64,000 nucleotides of DNA from Flavobacteriaceae bacterium PS02293 (lineage in GTDB: Bacteria; Bacteroidota; Bacteroidia; Flavobacteriales; Weeksellaceae): contig JASCOV010000013.1 of assembly GCA_029960045.1 (NCBI GenBank), forward strand, positions 1 through 64,000, read 5' to 3'. Shown in pieces: positions 25,033-34,797 of the stretch (its first letter is position 1; each line of letters opens with the position of its first letter). The notes beneath the pieces are model-generated. The model ran no database searches. It had not been told where the DNA came from and worked only from the letters and a program-made list of their open reading frames with translations. A program made the position numbers and the translations under genes.

Positions 25033-26067
25033 ATGGACAGAAAGATATTTTTGAAAAACTCGTTGGGATTAGCAGGCGTAGCTGTAGCGGTTCCAATTAT
25101 TTCCCGAGCCGAAAATTTCTTAAAAACGGCACAAGCAACAGGTGCGGTTTTAGAAGAAACAATTGCTTGTACTGTGACAAATACTGAAACCGAAGGTCCT
25201 TTTCCAACTAAATCGCCGTCAACATTAGTAAAGACTGATATTATTGGAGACAGGACTGGGGTTGCTTTTACAATCAATATTACAGTTCTGAATACGAACA
25301 CAAATTGCTCTGTTTATGCCGGCGCAATTGTCGATATCTGGCATTGTGACAAAGACGGAAACTATTCTGAATATGGTGGAACTCAAATGCAGACTACTAA
25401 TTACACAGCTTATCATTTCTTGAGAGGAAGACAAACGACTAATGCTAATGGACAAGTTAGTTTTACAAGTATTTTTCCAGGTTGGTACACAAGTCGTGCA
25501 ACACATATTCATGTTCATATTTATAAACCTGATGGAACTTCGCTTCTTGTAACTCAGATTGCTTTTCCGGAAGGTTCAAACAGTGCAGTTGTTTTAGTAA
25601 ATTCTGCTACAGCTTACGGCTATACAAAGGGGATGACAGGATATACTTATAACGCCAATGATAATGTTTTTTCTGATGGCGTTTCTACAGAAATGTCAAC
25701 GGTTACAGGTTCGGTTGCTGGAGGATTTACACTGTCACATACGATTAATGTTGCTGGACCAGCCTTAGCTACAAATGAAGTCAATGATTCTAAAAATTTT
25801 AAAGTGGAGCAAAACTATCCCAATCCGTTCCGAGAAGAGACAGTCTTTCCAATTGTATTAAAAGAAAAATCTTCTGTTTCTATCGATTTATATGAACTTA
25901 GTGGAAGAAAAGTCTGTTCAGTTATTTCAAAACAAAGTTTAAGTTCTGGCGAACAAAAAATCAAAATGAGCCGAAACCAACTGAAAGCAGGATTTTATAT
26001 TGCCAAAATCAATGTAGAAAATTCCAGCGGTCACTTTACAGAAAATCTGAAAGTCTTGGTTAAATAA
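25033..26067 (+). CDS. Intradiol-dioxygenase-like secreted protein with T9SS sorting domain (344 aa)
   Basis: N-terminal Tat-like signal with an Arg-Lys pair (DRKIFLKNSLGLAG), then an intradiol ring-cleavage dioxygenase domain (about 45-230). Family Fe(III) ligands can be placed at Tyr of NYSEYG after DIWHCD, Tyr of FPGWYTSR, and the two His of THIHVHIY. The last 80 residues form a type IX secretion sorting domain (NYPNPFREET start, LKAGFYIAKI near the end). It should be exported and then secreted or anchored at the surface. The natural substrate is unknown; catechol-type activity is only inferred. Confidence 0.85.
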   Translation: MDRKIFLKNSLGLAGVAVAVPIISRAENFLKTAQATGAVLEETIACTVTNTETEGPFPTKSPSTLVKTDIIGDRTGVAFTINITVLNTNTNCSVYAGAIVDIWHCDKDGNYSEYGGTQMQTTNYTAYHFLRGRQTTNANGQVSFTSIFPGWYTSRATHIHVHIYKPDGTSLLVTQIAFPEGSNSAVVLVNSATAYGYTKGMTGYTYNANDNVFSDGVSTEMSTVTGSVAGGFTLSHTINVAGPALATNEVNDSKNFKVEQNYPNPFREETVFPIVLKEKSSVSIDLYELSGRKVCSVISKQSLSSGEQKIKMSRNQLKAGFYIAKINVENSSGHFTENLKVLVK

Positions 26068-26085
26068 TTACCCTTAAATCAAAAA

Positions 26086-26583
26086 ATGAAAGCCAAAATA
26101 AAACTTGCTTTCCGAATCATCATCGATGAAAAATCCGATATGATTTGGGACAAATATGTTTTCGAAGATACTTATCTGGAGTACAAGATCCAGCATCAGG
26201 TTTATAATTCCAAAGATAATCCTGTGAATAATTATTGGGAACTTTTGGCTCAGAATAAAAATGCGGAGAAAATACCGTTTATCTTAAGTTCGGCTGTCAA
26301 CAATTACGTTGCTCAGCTGAACGGCGAGATAAAAAGTCTCCCTGATGTTTTGGGAAATACATTTTTTCCGATTGGCGAATTCAAGTTAGATTTGATTAGT
26401 TCAAATGTTGAAGATTCTTCGAAACATAAGATTGGAATCACATTTTTTACACCGGAGTTTTTGCTTTTAGATATTATAGATAACAAATATCTTTTGAGCA
26501 AACAGACTGAAAAAGATAATGCTTGGGAAACCTTTATGTTTGTATTTCATCCGCAGGTTTCTATTGCTTTTTATGAAAAATAG
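26086..26583 (+). CDS. Hypothetical protein (165 aa)
   Basis: Soluble acidic protein, no signal peptide, 18 bases after the dioxygenase-like gene and probably in the same transcript. No recognised family; it has two cis-Pro-like patches and an even beta-rich pattern. It is convergent with the gene at 26673. Confidence 0.65.
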   Translation: MKAKIKLAFRIIIDEKSDMIWDKYVFEDTYLEYKIQHQVYNSKDNPVNNYWELLAQNKNAEKIPFILSSAVNNYVAQLNGEIKSLPDVLGNTFFPIGEFKLDLISSNVEDSSKHKIGITFFTPEFLLLDIIDNKYLLSKQTEKDNAWETFMFVFHPQVSIAFYEK

Positions 26584-26672
26584 ATTTTTTATTAATCTTT
26601 ATCTTGATTTTCTGGATGCCTTTTCTTTTGGTCATCATTGATTTTCTTGATAACATCAGTCAACATTATAAT

Positions 26673-27437
26673 CTAGCTATTGGTTTTACTGTTCCAAATG
26701 CTAAAGTATTTTTTGTTTACCACATTATAGCTTTCCCAATTGGTGAGATTTTGATAAAGCATCAATGTGCAAATATCAGTCGGAGTCATATATGGCCAAT
26801 CTTCTAAAATGTGAGAATGAATGCCGGAAACTGTTTTGCCGACTTCCTCGTCTACAATTTTTTGAGAAATAAGAGATTTATGCAAACGTTGAACCTTGGT
26901 AATTTCATTTTTTTTATTAAAATCAATCAGATAATCATTTCCAAAAAGAACAGTGTTATTCTCTTTTGGAGCAGTTAAAACATAAACTTTTTTGGATTTG
27001 TCTTTAATAATAGGAACCAGATTCAAATCTGTATTTTTGTAAAATTTGAAAATAGTATCGGTTTTTATTCTGTGCAGCGCAGTTGTTCTAATTGTTGCAT
27101 ATTCATTTTCTGTATTGGTAAAGCTTCTTTCTGTTAAATCTATTTTAGCATTTTCAGGTTTGTAATTTGTAGGGAAAGCAATTGTTCCAATCACTTGATT
27201 AGCCTTGGAAAAAAATATGCATTTTGGAACGCCTTCATCGATGTAAGAAAAATACCCTCCGATATTTTCCCGATTCTGATAATTTGCAAGAAAGACGTCT
27301 GTTCCATACCAGCTTGCCATTTCACTTCTATAAAGAGTAGTTCCCTCGTCTGTAATTTCTTTTGCTATTTTTTCTAAATTTTGAGCGGAAAGACTTATTG
27401 CCAAAAAAAGAAAAAACAAATTGTATATTTTTTTCAT
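26673..27437 (-). CDS. Secreted hypothetical protein (254 aa)
   Basis: The ATG at 27437 gives a clean signal peptide (MKKIYNLFFLFLAISLSAQ); an in-frame ATG 15 codons upstream would spoil it. The mature part is a mixed alpha/beta domain without cysteine, with conserved-looking SGIHSHILEDWPYMTPTDIC near the C-terminus. No family is recognised. The SLSAQ cleavage site is typical of flavobacterial exported proteins. Confidence 0.7.
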   Translation of the reverse strand: MKKIYNLFFLFLAISLSAQNLEKIAKEITDEGTTLYRSEMASWYGTDVFLANYQNRENIGGYFSYIDEGVPKCIFFSKANQVIGTIAFPTNYKPENAKIDLTERSFTNTENEYATIRTTALHRIKTDTIFKFYKNTDLNLVPIIKDKSKKVYVLTAPKENNTVLFGNDYLIDFNKKNEITKVQRLHKSLISQKIVDEEVGKTVSGIHSHILEDWPYMTPTDICTLMLYQNLTNWESYNVVNKKYFSIWNSKTNS

Positions 27438-27472
27438 AGAAAAGTTTTTCGAATTTAATGAATTTAAATAAA

Positions 27473-27499
27473 AAAGCCTCACAAAATCTGCGAGGCTTT
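27473..27499 (-). terminator. Terminator of the sigma factor operon
   Basis: AAAGCCTC, 11-base loop, GAGGCTTT with flanking A/T tracts; 4 bases past the stop of the membrane protein gene. Confidence 0.75.
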
Positions 27500-27503
27500 T
27501 ATT

Positions 27504-28100
27504 TTAATCCATTTTCATTTCTTCGACCAAGTTTTTGATTTTATCGATATATTTTCCATAAAAATATTTGAACCACAAGGTTCCGAGAAAGTAAACCATA
27601 ATCAATCCAAATGCAACAGAACCAAGAAAAATGAGCGTCAGATATTCGTTGGTATATTGATGTGTATAAGGAATAGATTCTATCACAATTATCATTTCAC
27701 AAACAAAGAAAGGAACAAAACTCAGATAAAAAGAGAGGTAATATTGCTTGTTAAGTTCAAACTGATGAAATAAATCCTTCAGAGAATCCAAAGTTCCTAA
27801 AGTCGGATTGCTGATTTCTTTGTAAAGTTTAAAGAATTTGCTGAAGAAAAAACCTGTTATCAAAGCCATAGATGCCACCAAAACTTCTATGTAAAGTTTG
27901 AATCTAAAAGGTATTGGAAAAAACCAAATTGCAATCAAAACCAATGGCAAAAGAATAGCTGTTGACCAAAACTCATTGCGCATATTTTTTCTGATCCTTT
28001 CCAGAGGTAGATGTATTTCTTTTTGTCTTTCCGTAGATATTTCGGGCGTTTCCGAGACATCTTCCTTATTCCAAAGTGATTTTAAATTATCTAAGTCCAT
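27504..28100 (-). CDS. Four-helix membrane protein, possible anti-sigma partner (198 aa)
   Basis: A soluble N-terminal region of 45 residues beginning MDLDNLKSLWNKE, then four predicted membrane helices and a short basic tail. It follows the ECF sigma factor by 30 bases. The N-terminal LKSLWN pattern is common in proteins downstream of flavobacterial ECF sigma factors, and an anti-sigma role is a reasonable inference. There is no zinc-binding anti-sigma motif (HxxxCxxC). Confidence 0.7.
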   Translation of the reverse strand: MDLDNLKSLWNKEDVSETPEISTERQKEIHLPLERIRKNMRNEFWSTAILLPLVLIAIWFFPIPFRFKLYIEVLVASMALITGFFFSKFFKLYKEISNPTLGTLDSLKDLFHQFELNKQYYLSFYLSFVPFFVCEMIIVIESIPYTHQYTNEYLTLIFLGSVAFGLIMVYFLGTLWFKYFYGKYIDKIKNLVEEMKMD

Positions 28101-28130
28101 ATCTTAATTTTATTAGATGTTTGCTAATAA

Positions 28131-28619
28131 TTAATCATTTATAATTTCTCTCAGTTTCTCTTTCGCACGATTCAGTTTTACTCTCGCATTTCCTTCCGAA
28201 ATTCCCATTTGCTCCGCCATTTCTTTTCCGGAAAAATCTTCCAAGTAATAGAAAATCAAGGCTTTGTCAATTGGATTCAGTTTTTGGATGGCTTCATACA
28301 TTTGCTTCAGTTTCAGCTCGTCTTCCAGATTGTAATCTTCCTCTTTTATTTTGTAAACCGAAACATCATCGTTCTGAATGAAGCTCCGTCGCTTTTCCGA
28401 TTTCAAGAAAATAATCGCCGTATTCAATGCAATTCTGTAAAGCCAGGTTGAGAATTCAGATTTCCCTTCGAAACTCGAAAAAGACTTCCAAACCTGATAA
28501 ACAATCTCTTGGAAAAGGTCGTTTTGATCATCACGATTATCCATATACATTTTGGAGATTTTGAAAATAATCCCTTTATGTTTATCGATTTTCTCTAAAA
28601 ATTCTTTCTCAGAATCCAT
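28131..28619 (-). CDS. ECF-type RNA polymerase sigma factor (162 aa)
   Basis: Sigma-70 region 2 (DLFQEIVYQVWKSF, then FSTWLYRIALN) and region 4 (LEDFSGKEMAEQMGISEGNAR, then LNRAKEKL), with the standard ECF length. It is first gene of a two-gene operon with the four-helix membrane protein. The regulon is unknown. Confidence 0.93.
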   Translation of the reverse strand: MDSEKEFLEKIDKHKGIIFKISKMYMDNRDDQNDLFQEIVYQVWKSFSSFEGKSEFSTWLYRIALNTAIIFLKSEKRRSFIQNDDVSVYKIKEEDYNLEDELKLKQMYEAIQKLNPIDKALIFYYLEDFSGKEMAEQMGISEGNARVKLNRAKEKLREIIND

Positions 28620-28738
28620 TCTTGCTTTAACTCTATTCGGTTAGTAGAAATAAAAATAATTTGTTACAAAAAAAGTAGAAGACACAGGAAAAAAGGCAAA
28701 AGAATCAAGCTCGCAAATTCTCCAATTTAGATTATTAT

Positions 28739-28830
28739 TTGGGCGCCTTTATCCGCCTTCCGTTCCCGCTATTTTTTGCCAAAGCTTTTCCCACAGCAAA
28801 AAATGAGCTCCACTCAAGTCGGGGCGCGCT
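28739..28830. repeat. Dispersed intergenic element (GGGCxxCT..CTCAAGTCGGGGC), copy 1
   Basis: Starts TTGGGCGCCTTTATCCGCC, contains a weak central inverted repeat and ends ACTCAAGTCGGGGCGCG. It is related to 36761-36860, 39374-39493 and 57793-57932. It lies in the 527-base gene-free stretch 28620-29146. Confidence 0.6.
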
Positions 28831-28879
28831 TCGCAGAGTTTGAACATTGGTCTGTCAATCAAAATTTTATATATCTACA

Positions 28880-28936
28880 CTGTTTGTCATTCCGTAGGAA
28901 TCTAGACTGTTGAGATTCCTACGGAATGACAAACAG
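28880..28936. repeat. Perfect 24-bp inverted repeat (TGTCATTCCG type)
   Basis: Arms 28880-28903 and 28913-28936 are perfectly complementary with a 9-base loop; the core is TTTGTCATTCCGTAGGAATC. Both flanks are A/T-rich. Confidence 0.85.
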
Positions 28937-28972
28937 GCTTTTTTTAATTTTCTGTTTTTATTGCTGAGTTTT

Positions 28973-29040
28973 ACGCCTTTGCGAACCTTAAAATATTTTC
29001 AATAATCTCAAAAAAAACTTTGCGCACTTTGCGTTCAAAA
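28973..29040 (+). repeat. CTTTGCG repeat, copy 1
   Basis: ACGCCTTTGCGAACCTTAAA, then a TATTTTCAATAAT core and CTTTGCGCACTTTGCG. It lies 106 bases before the GldA-like ATPase; the bases between are tandem TTTAATCATTTAATTC-type units. Other copies at 30616 and 39727 have the same orientation relative to the gene downstream. Confidence 0.75.
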
Positions 29041-29146
29041 AAACACAGTAATTTTTCATAATTTTGTAAAGATTAAGAATCATCTAATTTTTTAATCATT
29101 TAATTCTTTAATCATTTAATTCTTTAATCTTTTAATCAAAAAAAGA

Positions 29147-29842
29147 ATGTCTTTAAAAATTTCAGGACTCACAAAAAAATTCGGAGAGCAAATTGCGCTC
29201 AACGATATCAATATAAGCATTTCAAATAACGAAATCATCGGACTTCTCGGACCAAATGGCGCCGGCAAATCCACCTTGATGAAATCCATCACAGGCGTCC
29301 TGAAAATCGACGAAGGCGAAATCGTCTTTGACGACAAAAACATCACAGAAAACGAAATCGAATCCAAAAAGAAAATCGGTTTCCTTCCGGAGAACAATCC
29401 GCTTTACAACGAGATGTATGTGAAAGAATATCTTCAATTTGTAGCCAATCTTCACAACATCAAAAAGGAAAGAGTAGAAGAAGTGATAGAATTGGTGGGA
29501 ATCACGCCAGAAAAATCCAAGCAAATCTCACAACTTTCCAAAGGTTATAAACAACGTGTCGGACTTGCTCAAGCCATTCTCCACGAACCAGATTTATTAA
29601 TCCTCGACGAACCGACCAACGGGCTCGACCCCAATCAAATCGTCGAAATAAGAAATGTCATCAAAGAAATCGGAAAAGAAAAAACCGTGATTCTCTCCAC
29701 GCATATTATGCAGGAAGTGGAAGCGCTTTGCTCACGTGTGATTTTGATTCATCAAGGAAAAATATTACAAGATTCACCAATATCTGAGTTCAAAGGGAAA
29801 TTTGCAAGCTTGGAAGAAGCTTTCCAGAGTTATACGGTTTAA
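29147..29842 (+). CDS. ABC transporter ATP-binding protein, GldA-like (231 aa)
   Basis: Complete ABC ATPase: Walker A GPNGAGKST (near 34-42), Q-loop region, LPENNPLYNEMYVKEYL (near 75-91, a stretch typical of GldA, the ATPase for gliding motility), signature LSKGYKQR, Walker B LLILDEPTNGLDP and H-loop STH. It is shorter than GldA proteins of about 300 residues, and no membrane partner is next to it, so assignment to gliding is tentative. Confidence 0.8.
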   Translation: MSLKISGLTKKFGEQIALNDINISISNNEIIGLLGPNGAGKSTLMKSITGVLKIDEGEIVFDDKNITENEIESKKKIGFLPENNPLYNEMYVKEYLQFVANLHNIKKERVEEVIELVGITPEKSKQISQLSKGYKQRVGLAQAILHEPDLLILDEPTNGLDPNQIVEIRNVIKEIGKEKTVILSTHIMQEVEALCSRVILIHQGKILQDSPISEFKGKFASLEEAFQSYTV

Positions 29843-29864
29843 TTATAAACGATTTTACTTTCTA

Positions 29865-30560
29865 ATGAAAAGAATTATTTTCTCATTTCTTGTGCTAACT
29901 TTAATAAATTGTAATGCACAAGAAATTTCTATAAAAGATACAAACTTGAAATTTGAGTTATTAAAGCAATTGGATAACAATAAAAATGGAAAATTAGATA
30001 TTTTTGAAATTGAAAATGTTACAAAGCTGAAATTAGATGAAAAAAATATTATTGATTTAAGCGGAATTGAACACTTCAAAAACTTAAGAGAGCTAAATCT
30101 GAGGAAAAATAAAATTTCAGATTTTTCGGTTTTAAATAAGCTTGTAAATTTAGAAGATTTATATATTGGTGATAATGAAAAAATTAACGAATTAAATCTA
30201 AATAAGCTCGTAAAATTAAAAGGAATATATGCGTTTAGATTAGGACTGACTAAAATAAAGCTTAATTCAAAAAATATTCAATTTATTTACTTACAGGATA
30301 ATTTATTTACAGAATTCAATACAACTAATTTTCCGAAACTAAATACTTTGAATCTTGACGGTTGTAAACCTTTGGTAAAATTAAATTTATCAACAAATAT
30401 TGAACTGGTTCAATTGTATTTAAATGGAACTTCTATTAAGGAACTTAATGTGTCAAACAACAAATCTTTAAAAACTATGTATGTTGAAAATACTGTAGAA
30501 TTGATAAAAGGGTCTAACCAAGAAAATCTAAAACCAGCTCCAATAATAAGAGTTAAATAA
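29865..30560 (+). CDS. Leucine-rich-repeat lipoprotein (231 aa)
   Basis: The ATG at 29865 gives a lipoprotein signal with LTLINC (Cys17). An upstream in-frame ATG at 29802 falls inside the preceding gene. The body holds about six leucine-rich repeats (LRELNLRKNKISDFSVL, LNLDGCKPLVKLNLS, LVQLYLNGTSIKELNVS). It is probably a surface- or periplasm-facing binding protein, and it follows the ABC ATPase by 22 bases. Confidence 0.8.
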   Translation: MKRIIFSFLVLTLINCNAQEISIKDTNLKFELLKQLDNNKNGKLDIFEIENVTKLKLDEKNIIDLSGIEHFKNLRELNLRKNKISDFSVLNKLVNLEDLYIGDNEKINELNLNKLVKLKGIYAFRLGLTKIKLNSKNIQFIYLQDNLFTEFNTTNFPKLNTLNLDGCKPLVKLNLSTNIELVQLYLNGTSIKELNVSNNKSLKTMYVENTVELIKGSNQENLKPAPIIRVK

Positions 30561-30615
30561 AAATTGAAAAGGGATTTAGCTATTGAATTTTAAGCTTTAG
30601 TCCTTTGCTAAGTTT

Positions 30616-30682
30616 ACGCCTTTGCGAATCTTAAAAATATTTTCAATAATTTCAAAAAATCTTTGCGCACTTTGCGTTAAAA
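30616..30682 (+). repeat. CTTTGCG repeat, copy 2
   Basis: Nearly the same as 28973-29040, from ACGCCTTTGCGAATCTTAAA to CTTTGCGCACTTTGCGTTAA. It ends 10 bases before the TTG start of priA, so it supplies the whole leader of that gene. Confidence 0.8.
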
Positions 30683-30692
30683 ATAGTAACAC

Positions 30693-33140
30693 TTGAACTT
30701 CGCTCAAATCATCCTTCCGCTCAATCTAAAAGGAACTTTCACTTACAAAGTTCCGGAAGATTTAATGGATAAAATTGAAGTTGGAATGCGCGTTCTGATT
30801 CCGTTTGGTGGAAAGAAAATTTACACAGGAATTGTCGCCGAATTATTTGATGAATTCGAAGATAGTTTTGTTCCGAAAGAAATCATCAATTTATTGGACA
30901 ATCAACCAATCGTTCCAAAACAACAATTGGAATTCTGGAATTGGATGAGTTCCTATTATCTCTGTAATCTCGGCGAAATTTACCGTTTTGCGTTTCCATC
31001 TTCACTTAAATTGGAAAGTGAAACGTACGTAAGATTATTATCAGAAAGAACAATTGACTGGCAGAATCTGGATGCGAATGAAACTTATCTTCTCCAAGCT
31101 TTGGAAGTGCGTCAAATGTTGAACTTGCAGGAAATTGAAGCCTTCATCCCCAAAAAAGAAATCATTAAAACCATCAATGCTTTGATTGATGAACGATATA
31201 TTTCCGTTGATGAAAAAATCACTGAAAAGTACAAAGCCAAAGAAATTGCTTATCTGAAAGTGAATGATGAAGCTTTGGCTTCTGAGAATTTGGCTAAGAT
31301 TCTTTTGAAATTGGACAAAGCCAAAAAGCAAAAAGATTTATTTCTCAATATTTTATCAAAACAAATTGATGAACCCAAAACGCCGATTCGTAAATCTCTG
31401 GTTTTTGACGAAGGCAATTTTGTGAATCAACAACTTAAATCTTTAATAGAGAAAGGTTGGGTCTCAGAATATTATCTCGAAAAAGACAGAATTGATTCTT
31501 ACGAAGGCGAGATTGAAGAAATTGAACAATTGTCTGAAAATCAGAAATTAGCTGTTTCTGAAATTAATAAAGCTTTCGAAGAAGACAAAAACATTCTGCT
31601 TCACGGGATTACGTCTTCCGGAAAAACGCATATCTACTTAGAGAAAATTGAAGATTGCGTTAACTCAGGAAAAAATGTGCTTTTGCTTTTGCCGGAAATT
31701 GCTTTGACAAAACAAATCACAATTCGCCTCGAAAAAAAATACGGGAAAAAACTCGGATTTTATCATAACAAACTAACTGATTTTGAAAGGATAGAAGTCT
31801 GGAGAAAAATCAAAAAAAACGAACTTCAAATCCTGATTGGGACAAGGAATTCTTTGTTTCTTCCTTTTGAAAATTTAGGTTTGGTAATTGTGGATGAAGA
31901 ACACGATTCGGCTTACAAATCAAGAGATTCCAATTTCTTTTTCAATGCGAAAGATGCTGCGATGATGTTGGCGGAATTCTACAATTCAAAGATTATTCTC
32001 GGCTCGGCAACGCCTTCGTTAGAAAGTTATGATTTGGCAATGAAAGATAAGATTCGTTATATTCCATTGAATGAAAGATTTGGAAATGTAGATGTTCCGA
32101 AGTTTGAAATTATCGATATTAAGGAAGCTCAAAACCAAAAAAAAATAGTTGGGAATTTCAGCCAGAAAATGTTAGACGAAATCAATCTTCAATTAGCTGA
32201 AAAAAAGCAAACTATAATTCTCCACAATCGCCGTGGATACGCCAATGTCATAGAATGTGAAACTTGCGGACACGTTTCCTATTGCAGCAATTGCGACGTT
32301 GTAATGACTTATCACAAAGCTGCAAATGAACTGAAATGTCACTATTGCGGACATCGTGCAGCGAAACCAACTTTCTGCCCAAGCTGTCACGGTAACAATT
32401 TGAATACGAGAGGAATTGGTGTTGAACAAATAGAGGAGGAGACAAAAAATATATTCCCTGAATCTGAAGTTGACAGAATGGATGTGGATACGATGCGTAA
32501 AAAATTTGCGTACGAAAAGCTCTACGAAAAATTGGAAAATGGCGAAACAGATATTCTTGTCGGAACACAGATGATTTCGAAAGGCTTGGATTTTGAAAAC
32601 ATAGAATTGGTCGTAATTCCGAAAGCCGATTCTTTGATTCACGTTCAGGATTTTCGGGCGGAGGAAAGAGCGTATCAATTGATTACGCAAGTTGCAGGAA
32701 GAGCAGGAAGAGTTTCCGGAGATGGAAAAATTCTTATTCAGACTTATAATCCGTCGCATTCTGTTTTTGAATTAATTAAAAATCAGAACGTTAAAGAAAT
32801 ATATGATTATTTTCTTGATGAACGAAAGAAATTCCTCTATCCGCCATTTGTCAAATTGATAATGATTGAACTGAAACACAGGAAAGAAGACAAATTGAAC
32901 AGAGCTTCTCAATTTCTTGGTTCTGTTCTTAGAAAATATATTCCTGAAGAATGTATTCTTGGCCCTGAAAAATCGCCTATTGCAAGAATCAACAATCTTT
33001 ATCAATATCAGATTTTACTAAAGTTCCCGAAAAATAAAAACTACAAAATCTACAAAGAATTACTTGCGAAATCTTTAGAAGAATTTGACGAGATCACAGC
33101 TTACAAATCTATAAAAAGAGATTTTTTGGTTGATTTTTAA
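30693..33140 (+). CDS. priA: Primosomal protein N', replication-restart helicase (815 aa)
   Basis: 3'-5' DNA helicase that reloads the replisome at stalled forks. The N-terminal 3'BD domain starts with NFAQIILPLNLKGTFTYKVP; helicase motif I is GITSSGKT and motif II DEEHD; the zinc region holds eight Cys in CETCG..CSNC..CHYCG..CPSC; motifs V-VI include LVGTQMISKG and QVAGRAGR. Length is standard. The start is TTG at 30693: the conserved N-terminus begins right there, and no ATG or GTG is available upstream in frame. Confidence 0.96.
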   Translation: MNFAQIILPLNLKGTFTYKVPEDLMDKIEVGMRVLIPFGGKKIYTGIVAELFDEFEDSFVPKEIINLLDNQPIVPKQQLEFWNWMSSYYLCNLGEIYRFAFPSSLKLESETYVRLLSERTIDWQNLDANETYLLQALEVRQMLNLQEIEAFIPKKEIIKTINALIDERYISVDEKITEKYKAKEIAYLKVNDEALASENLAKILLKLDKAKKQKDLFLNILSKQIDEPKTPIRKSLVFDEGNFVNQQLKSLIEKGWVSEYYLEKDRIDSYEGEIEEIEQLSENQKLAVSEINKAFEEDKNILLHGITSSGKTHIYLEKIEDCVNSGKNVLLLLPEIALTKQITIRLEKKYGKKLGFYHNKLTDFERIEVWRKIKKNELQILIGTRNSLFLPFENLGLVIVDEEHDSAYKSRDSNFFFNAKDAAMMLAEFYNSKIILGSATPSLESYDLAMKDKIRYIPLNERFGNVDVPKFEIIDIKEAQNQKKIVGNFSQKMLDEINLQLAEKKQTIILHNRRGYANVIECETCGHVSYCSNCDVVMTYHKAANELKCHYCGHRAAKPTFCPSCHGNNLNTRGIGVEQIEEETKNIFPESEVDRMDVDTMRKKFAYEKLYEKLENGETDILVGTQMISKGLDFENIELVVIPKADSLIHVQDFRAEERAYQLITQVAGRAGRVSGDGKILIQTYNPSHSVFELIKNQNVKEIYDYFLDERKKFLYPPFVKLIMIELKHRKEDKLNRASQFLGSVLRKYIPEECILGPEKSPIARINNLYQYQILLKFPKNKNYKIYKELLAKSLEEFDEITAYKSIKRDFLVDF

Positions 33141-33289
33141 CTATTTTTAACAAAATTTTGATTCTTTTATTACGGTTGACCATATTTTCCTTGGCAATAT
33201 TCTCTAACTTTACTTAGTTATGATAACAAGATCAAATGATCTTAAAGCTTAATTAATAAAAATTCAATAAAAATTGTAATTGTTTGAGA

Positions 33290-34744
33290 ATGAATAAAAT
33301 CAGAAATTATTTTTCAATCATCACAATTGGTTTTTCCTCATTTGTATTTTCGCAAGGGAGCGTCGCAGTTTCTACATATCCACAAGTTGCTGATCAGCAG
33401 AATCTTGTAAGGGATATTACGGCAGAAAAGGCGCTGTTGTCTCCGAAAGAACAAATTGAGTTTAATATCAATAAGATGTTTACCGATCCGGTACTGAGAA
33501 ATGCAAACTGGGGATTTGTAGTTTATGACCCGAAAACGGAAAAAATTGTTACCGCTTACAACGAAACAGCTCCGCTAATTCCGGCTTCTACAACCAAATT
33601 ATTAACCACAGAAACAGCGTTTTCGCTTCTGGGAACCCAGTACAGATGGAATACACAACTGGAATATTCCGGAAGTATAGATGTAGATGGTGTTTTGACC
33701 GGGAATCTTTATATTGTGGGAAGTGGTGATCCATCTTTGGGTGGAAATCGTGGTGGTGCAGCTGGTTATGGAGATATTGTAACCCAATATTTGGAATCGA
33801 TAAAAGAGAAGGGAATCAAGAAAATTACAGGAGATATTATTATTCAGACTGCGATTTTCAAAGAAAATAAAAAAGAACTTCCGCAAAATATTGTTTGGCT
33901 GGAACAAGCTAATTATTTTCTGCCGGTAGGAACTACAAAAGATATTGATCCAAGAAATGAAAAACTGATTGTCAGCCAGTCGAATAACCCTTTCAATCAA
34001 GTGAAAAAATATTTTTACATTTCACCTTACGCCAATAAATTGGTTTACGCTGATAAATTTGAAGGAAGTTGGGTCACTACGAAAGTTGCAGAACCACCTG
34101 CATTGCTCGCTAATAAATTAAGGGAAAGTCTAGTCAAAAATAAAATTGCAGTTACAGGAAAAGTAACTCCGAAAATTGTTGACAAAGAACCTGAACCAAG
34201 AGAAATTCTTACTACTTACAAATCGCCGACTTTGGCAGAAATCGTGAATTATACTAACCAAAGAAGTGATAATGGTTATGCAGAAGCTTTATTGAAATCA
34301 AATGGTTTTCAAAAGTTAGGTGATCAAACTCTTGAGTCTGGAAGATTAGCTGTAACAGAACATTTGAAATCGATAAATTTTGACTCTACAGGGCTTAATT
34401 ATGTTGATGGAAGTGGTTATTCCAGAGCACATACTGTAACTCCCATTTCACAAGTAAAGTTTCTTGCTTCATTGATGAAATCGCCTTATTACAAAGAGTA
34501 TTTCGAATCATTGCCAATTGCAGGACAATCCGGAACGCTTAAACATATGTTTATGCTAAATTCCAACGGACAGATTTTTGCAAAAACCGGAACGTTAAAC
34601 GGGGTGAAATGTTTGGCAGGATATATCAAAACCAGAAATAATAAAACACTTGTTTTTTCTTTGTTAATAAATAAATTCTCAGGTTCTGTAAATCAAGTAA
34701 AAGATAGAATGGAGCAATTGTTAGATCCTACTTTAGATCTTTAG
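33290..34744 (+). CDS. dacB: D-alanyl-D-alanine carboxypeptidase/endopeptidase, PBP4 type (484 aa)
   Basis: Peptidoglycan-trimming serine enzyme of the DacB/PBP4 class. It has a signal peptide (start at ATG 33290, two codons after a TTG), the SxxK motif in PASTTKLL with the catalytic Ser, SDN as the SxN motif near residue 325 and KTG in FAKTGTLNG near the C-terminus. The inserted domain between SxxK and SxN is typical of PBP4. Length fits the family. Confidence 0.93.
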   Translation: MNKIRNYFSIITIGFSSFVFSQGSVAVSTYPQVADQQNLVRDITAEKALLSPKEQIEFNINKMFTDPVLRNANWGFVVYDPKTEKIVTAYNETAPLIPASTTKLLTTETAFSLLGTQYRWNTQLEYSGSIDVDGVLTGNLYIVGSGDPSLGGNRGGAAGYGDIVTQYLESIKEKGIKKITGDIIIQTAIFKENKKELPQNIVWLEQANYFLPVGTTKDIDPRNEKLIVSQSNNPFNQVKKYFYISPYANKLVYADKFEGSWVTTKVAEPPALLANKLRESLVKNKIAVTGKVTPKIVDKEPEPREILTTYKSPTLAEIVNYTNQRSDNGYAEALLKSNGFQKLGDQTLESGRLAVTEHLKSINFDSTGLNYVDGSGYSRAHTVTPISQVKFLASLMKSPYYKEYFESLPIAGQSGTLKHMFMLNSNGQIFAKTGTLNGVKCLAGYIKTRNNKTLVFSLLINKFSGSVNQVKDRMEQLLDPTLDL

Positions 34745-34763
34745 AAATCAATAATTTATAAAT

Positions 34764-34797
34764 TAAAAAACCCACAAATATTTTGTGGGTTTTTTTG
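34764..34797. terminator. Terminator after the PBP4 gene
   Basis: AAAAAACCCACAAA, 3-4 base loop, TTTGTGGG and seven T. Its T-run leads into the -7 element of the next gene. Confidence 0.85.
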
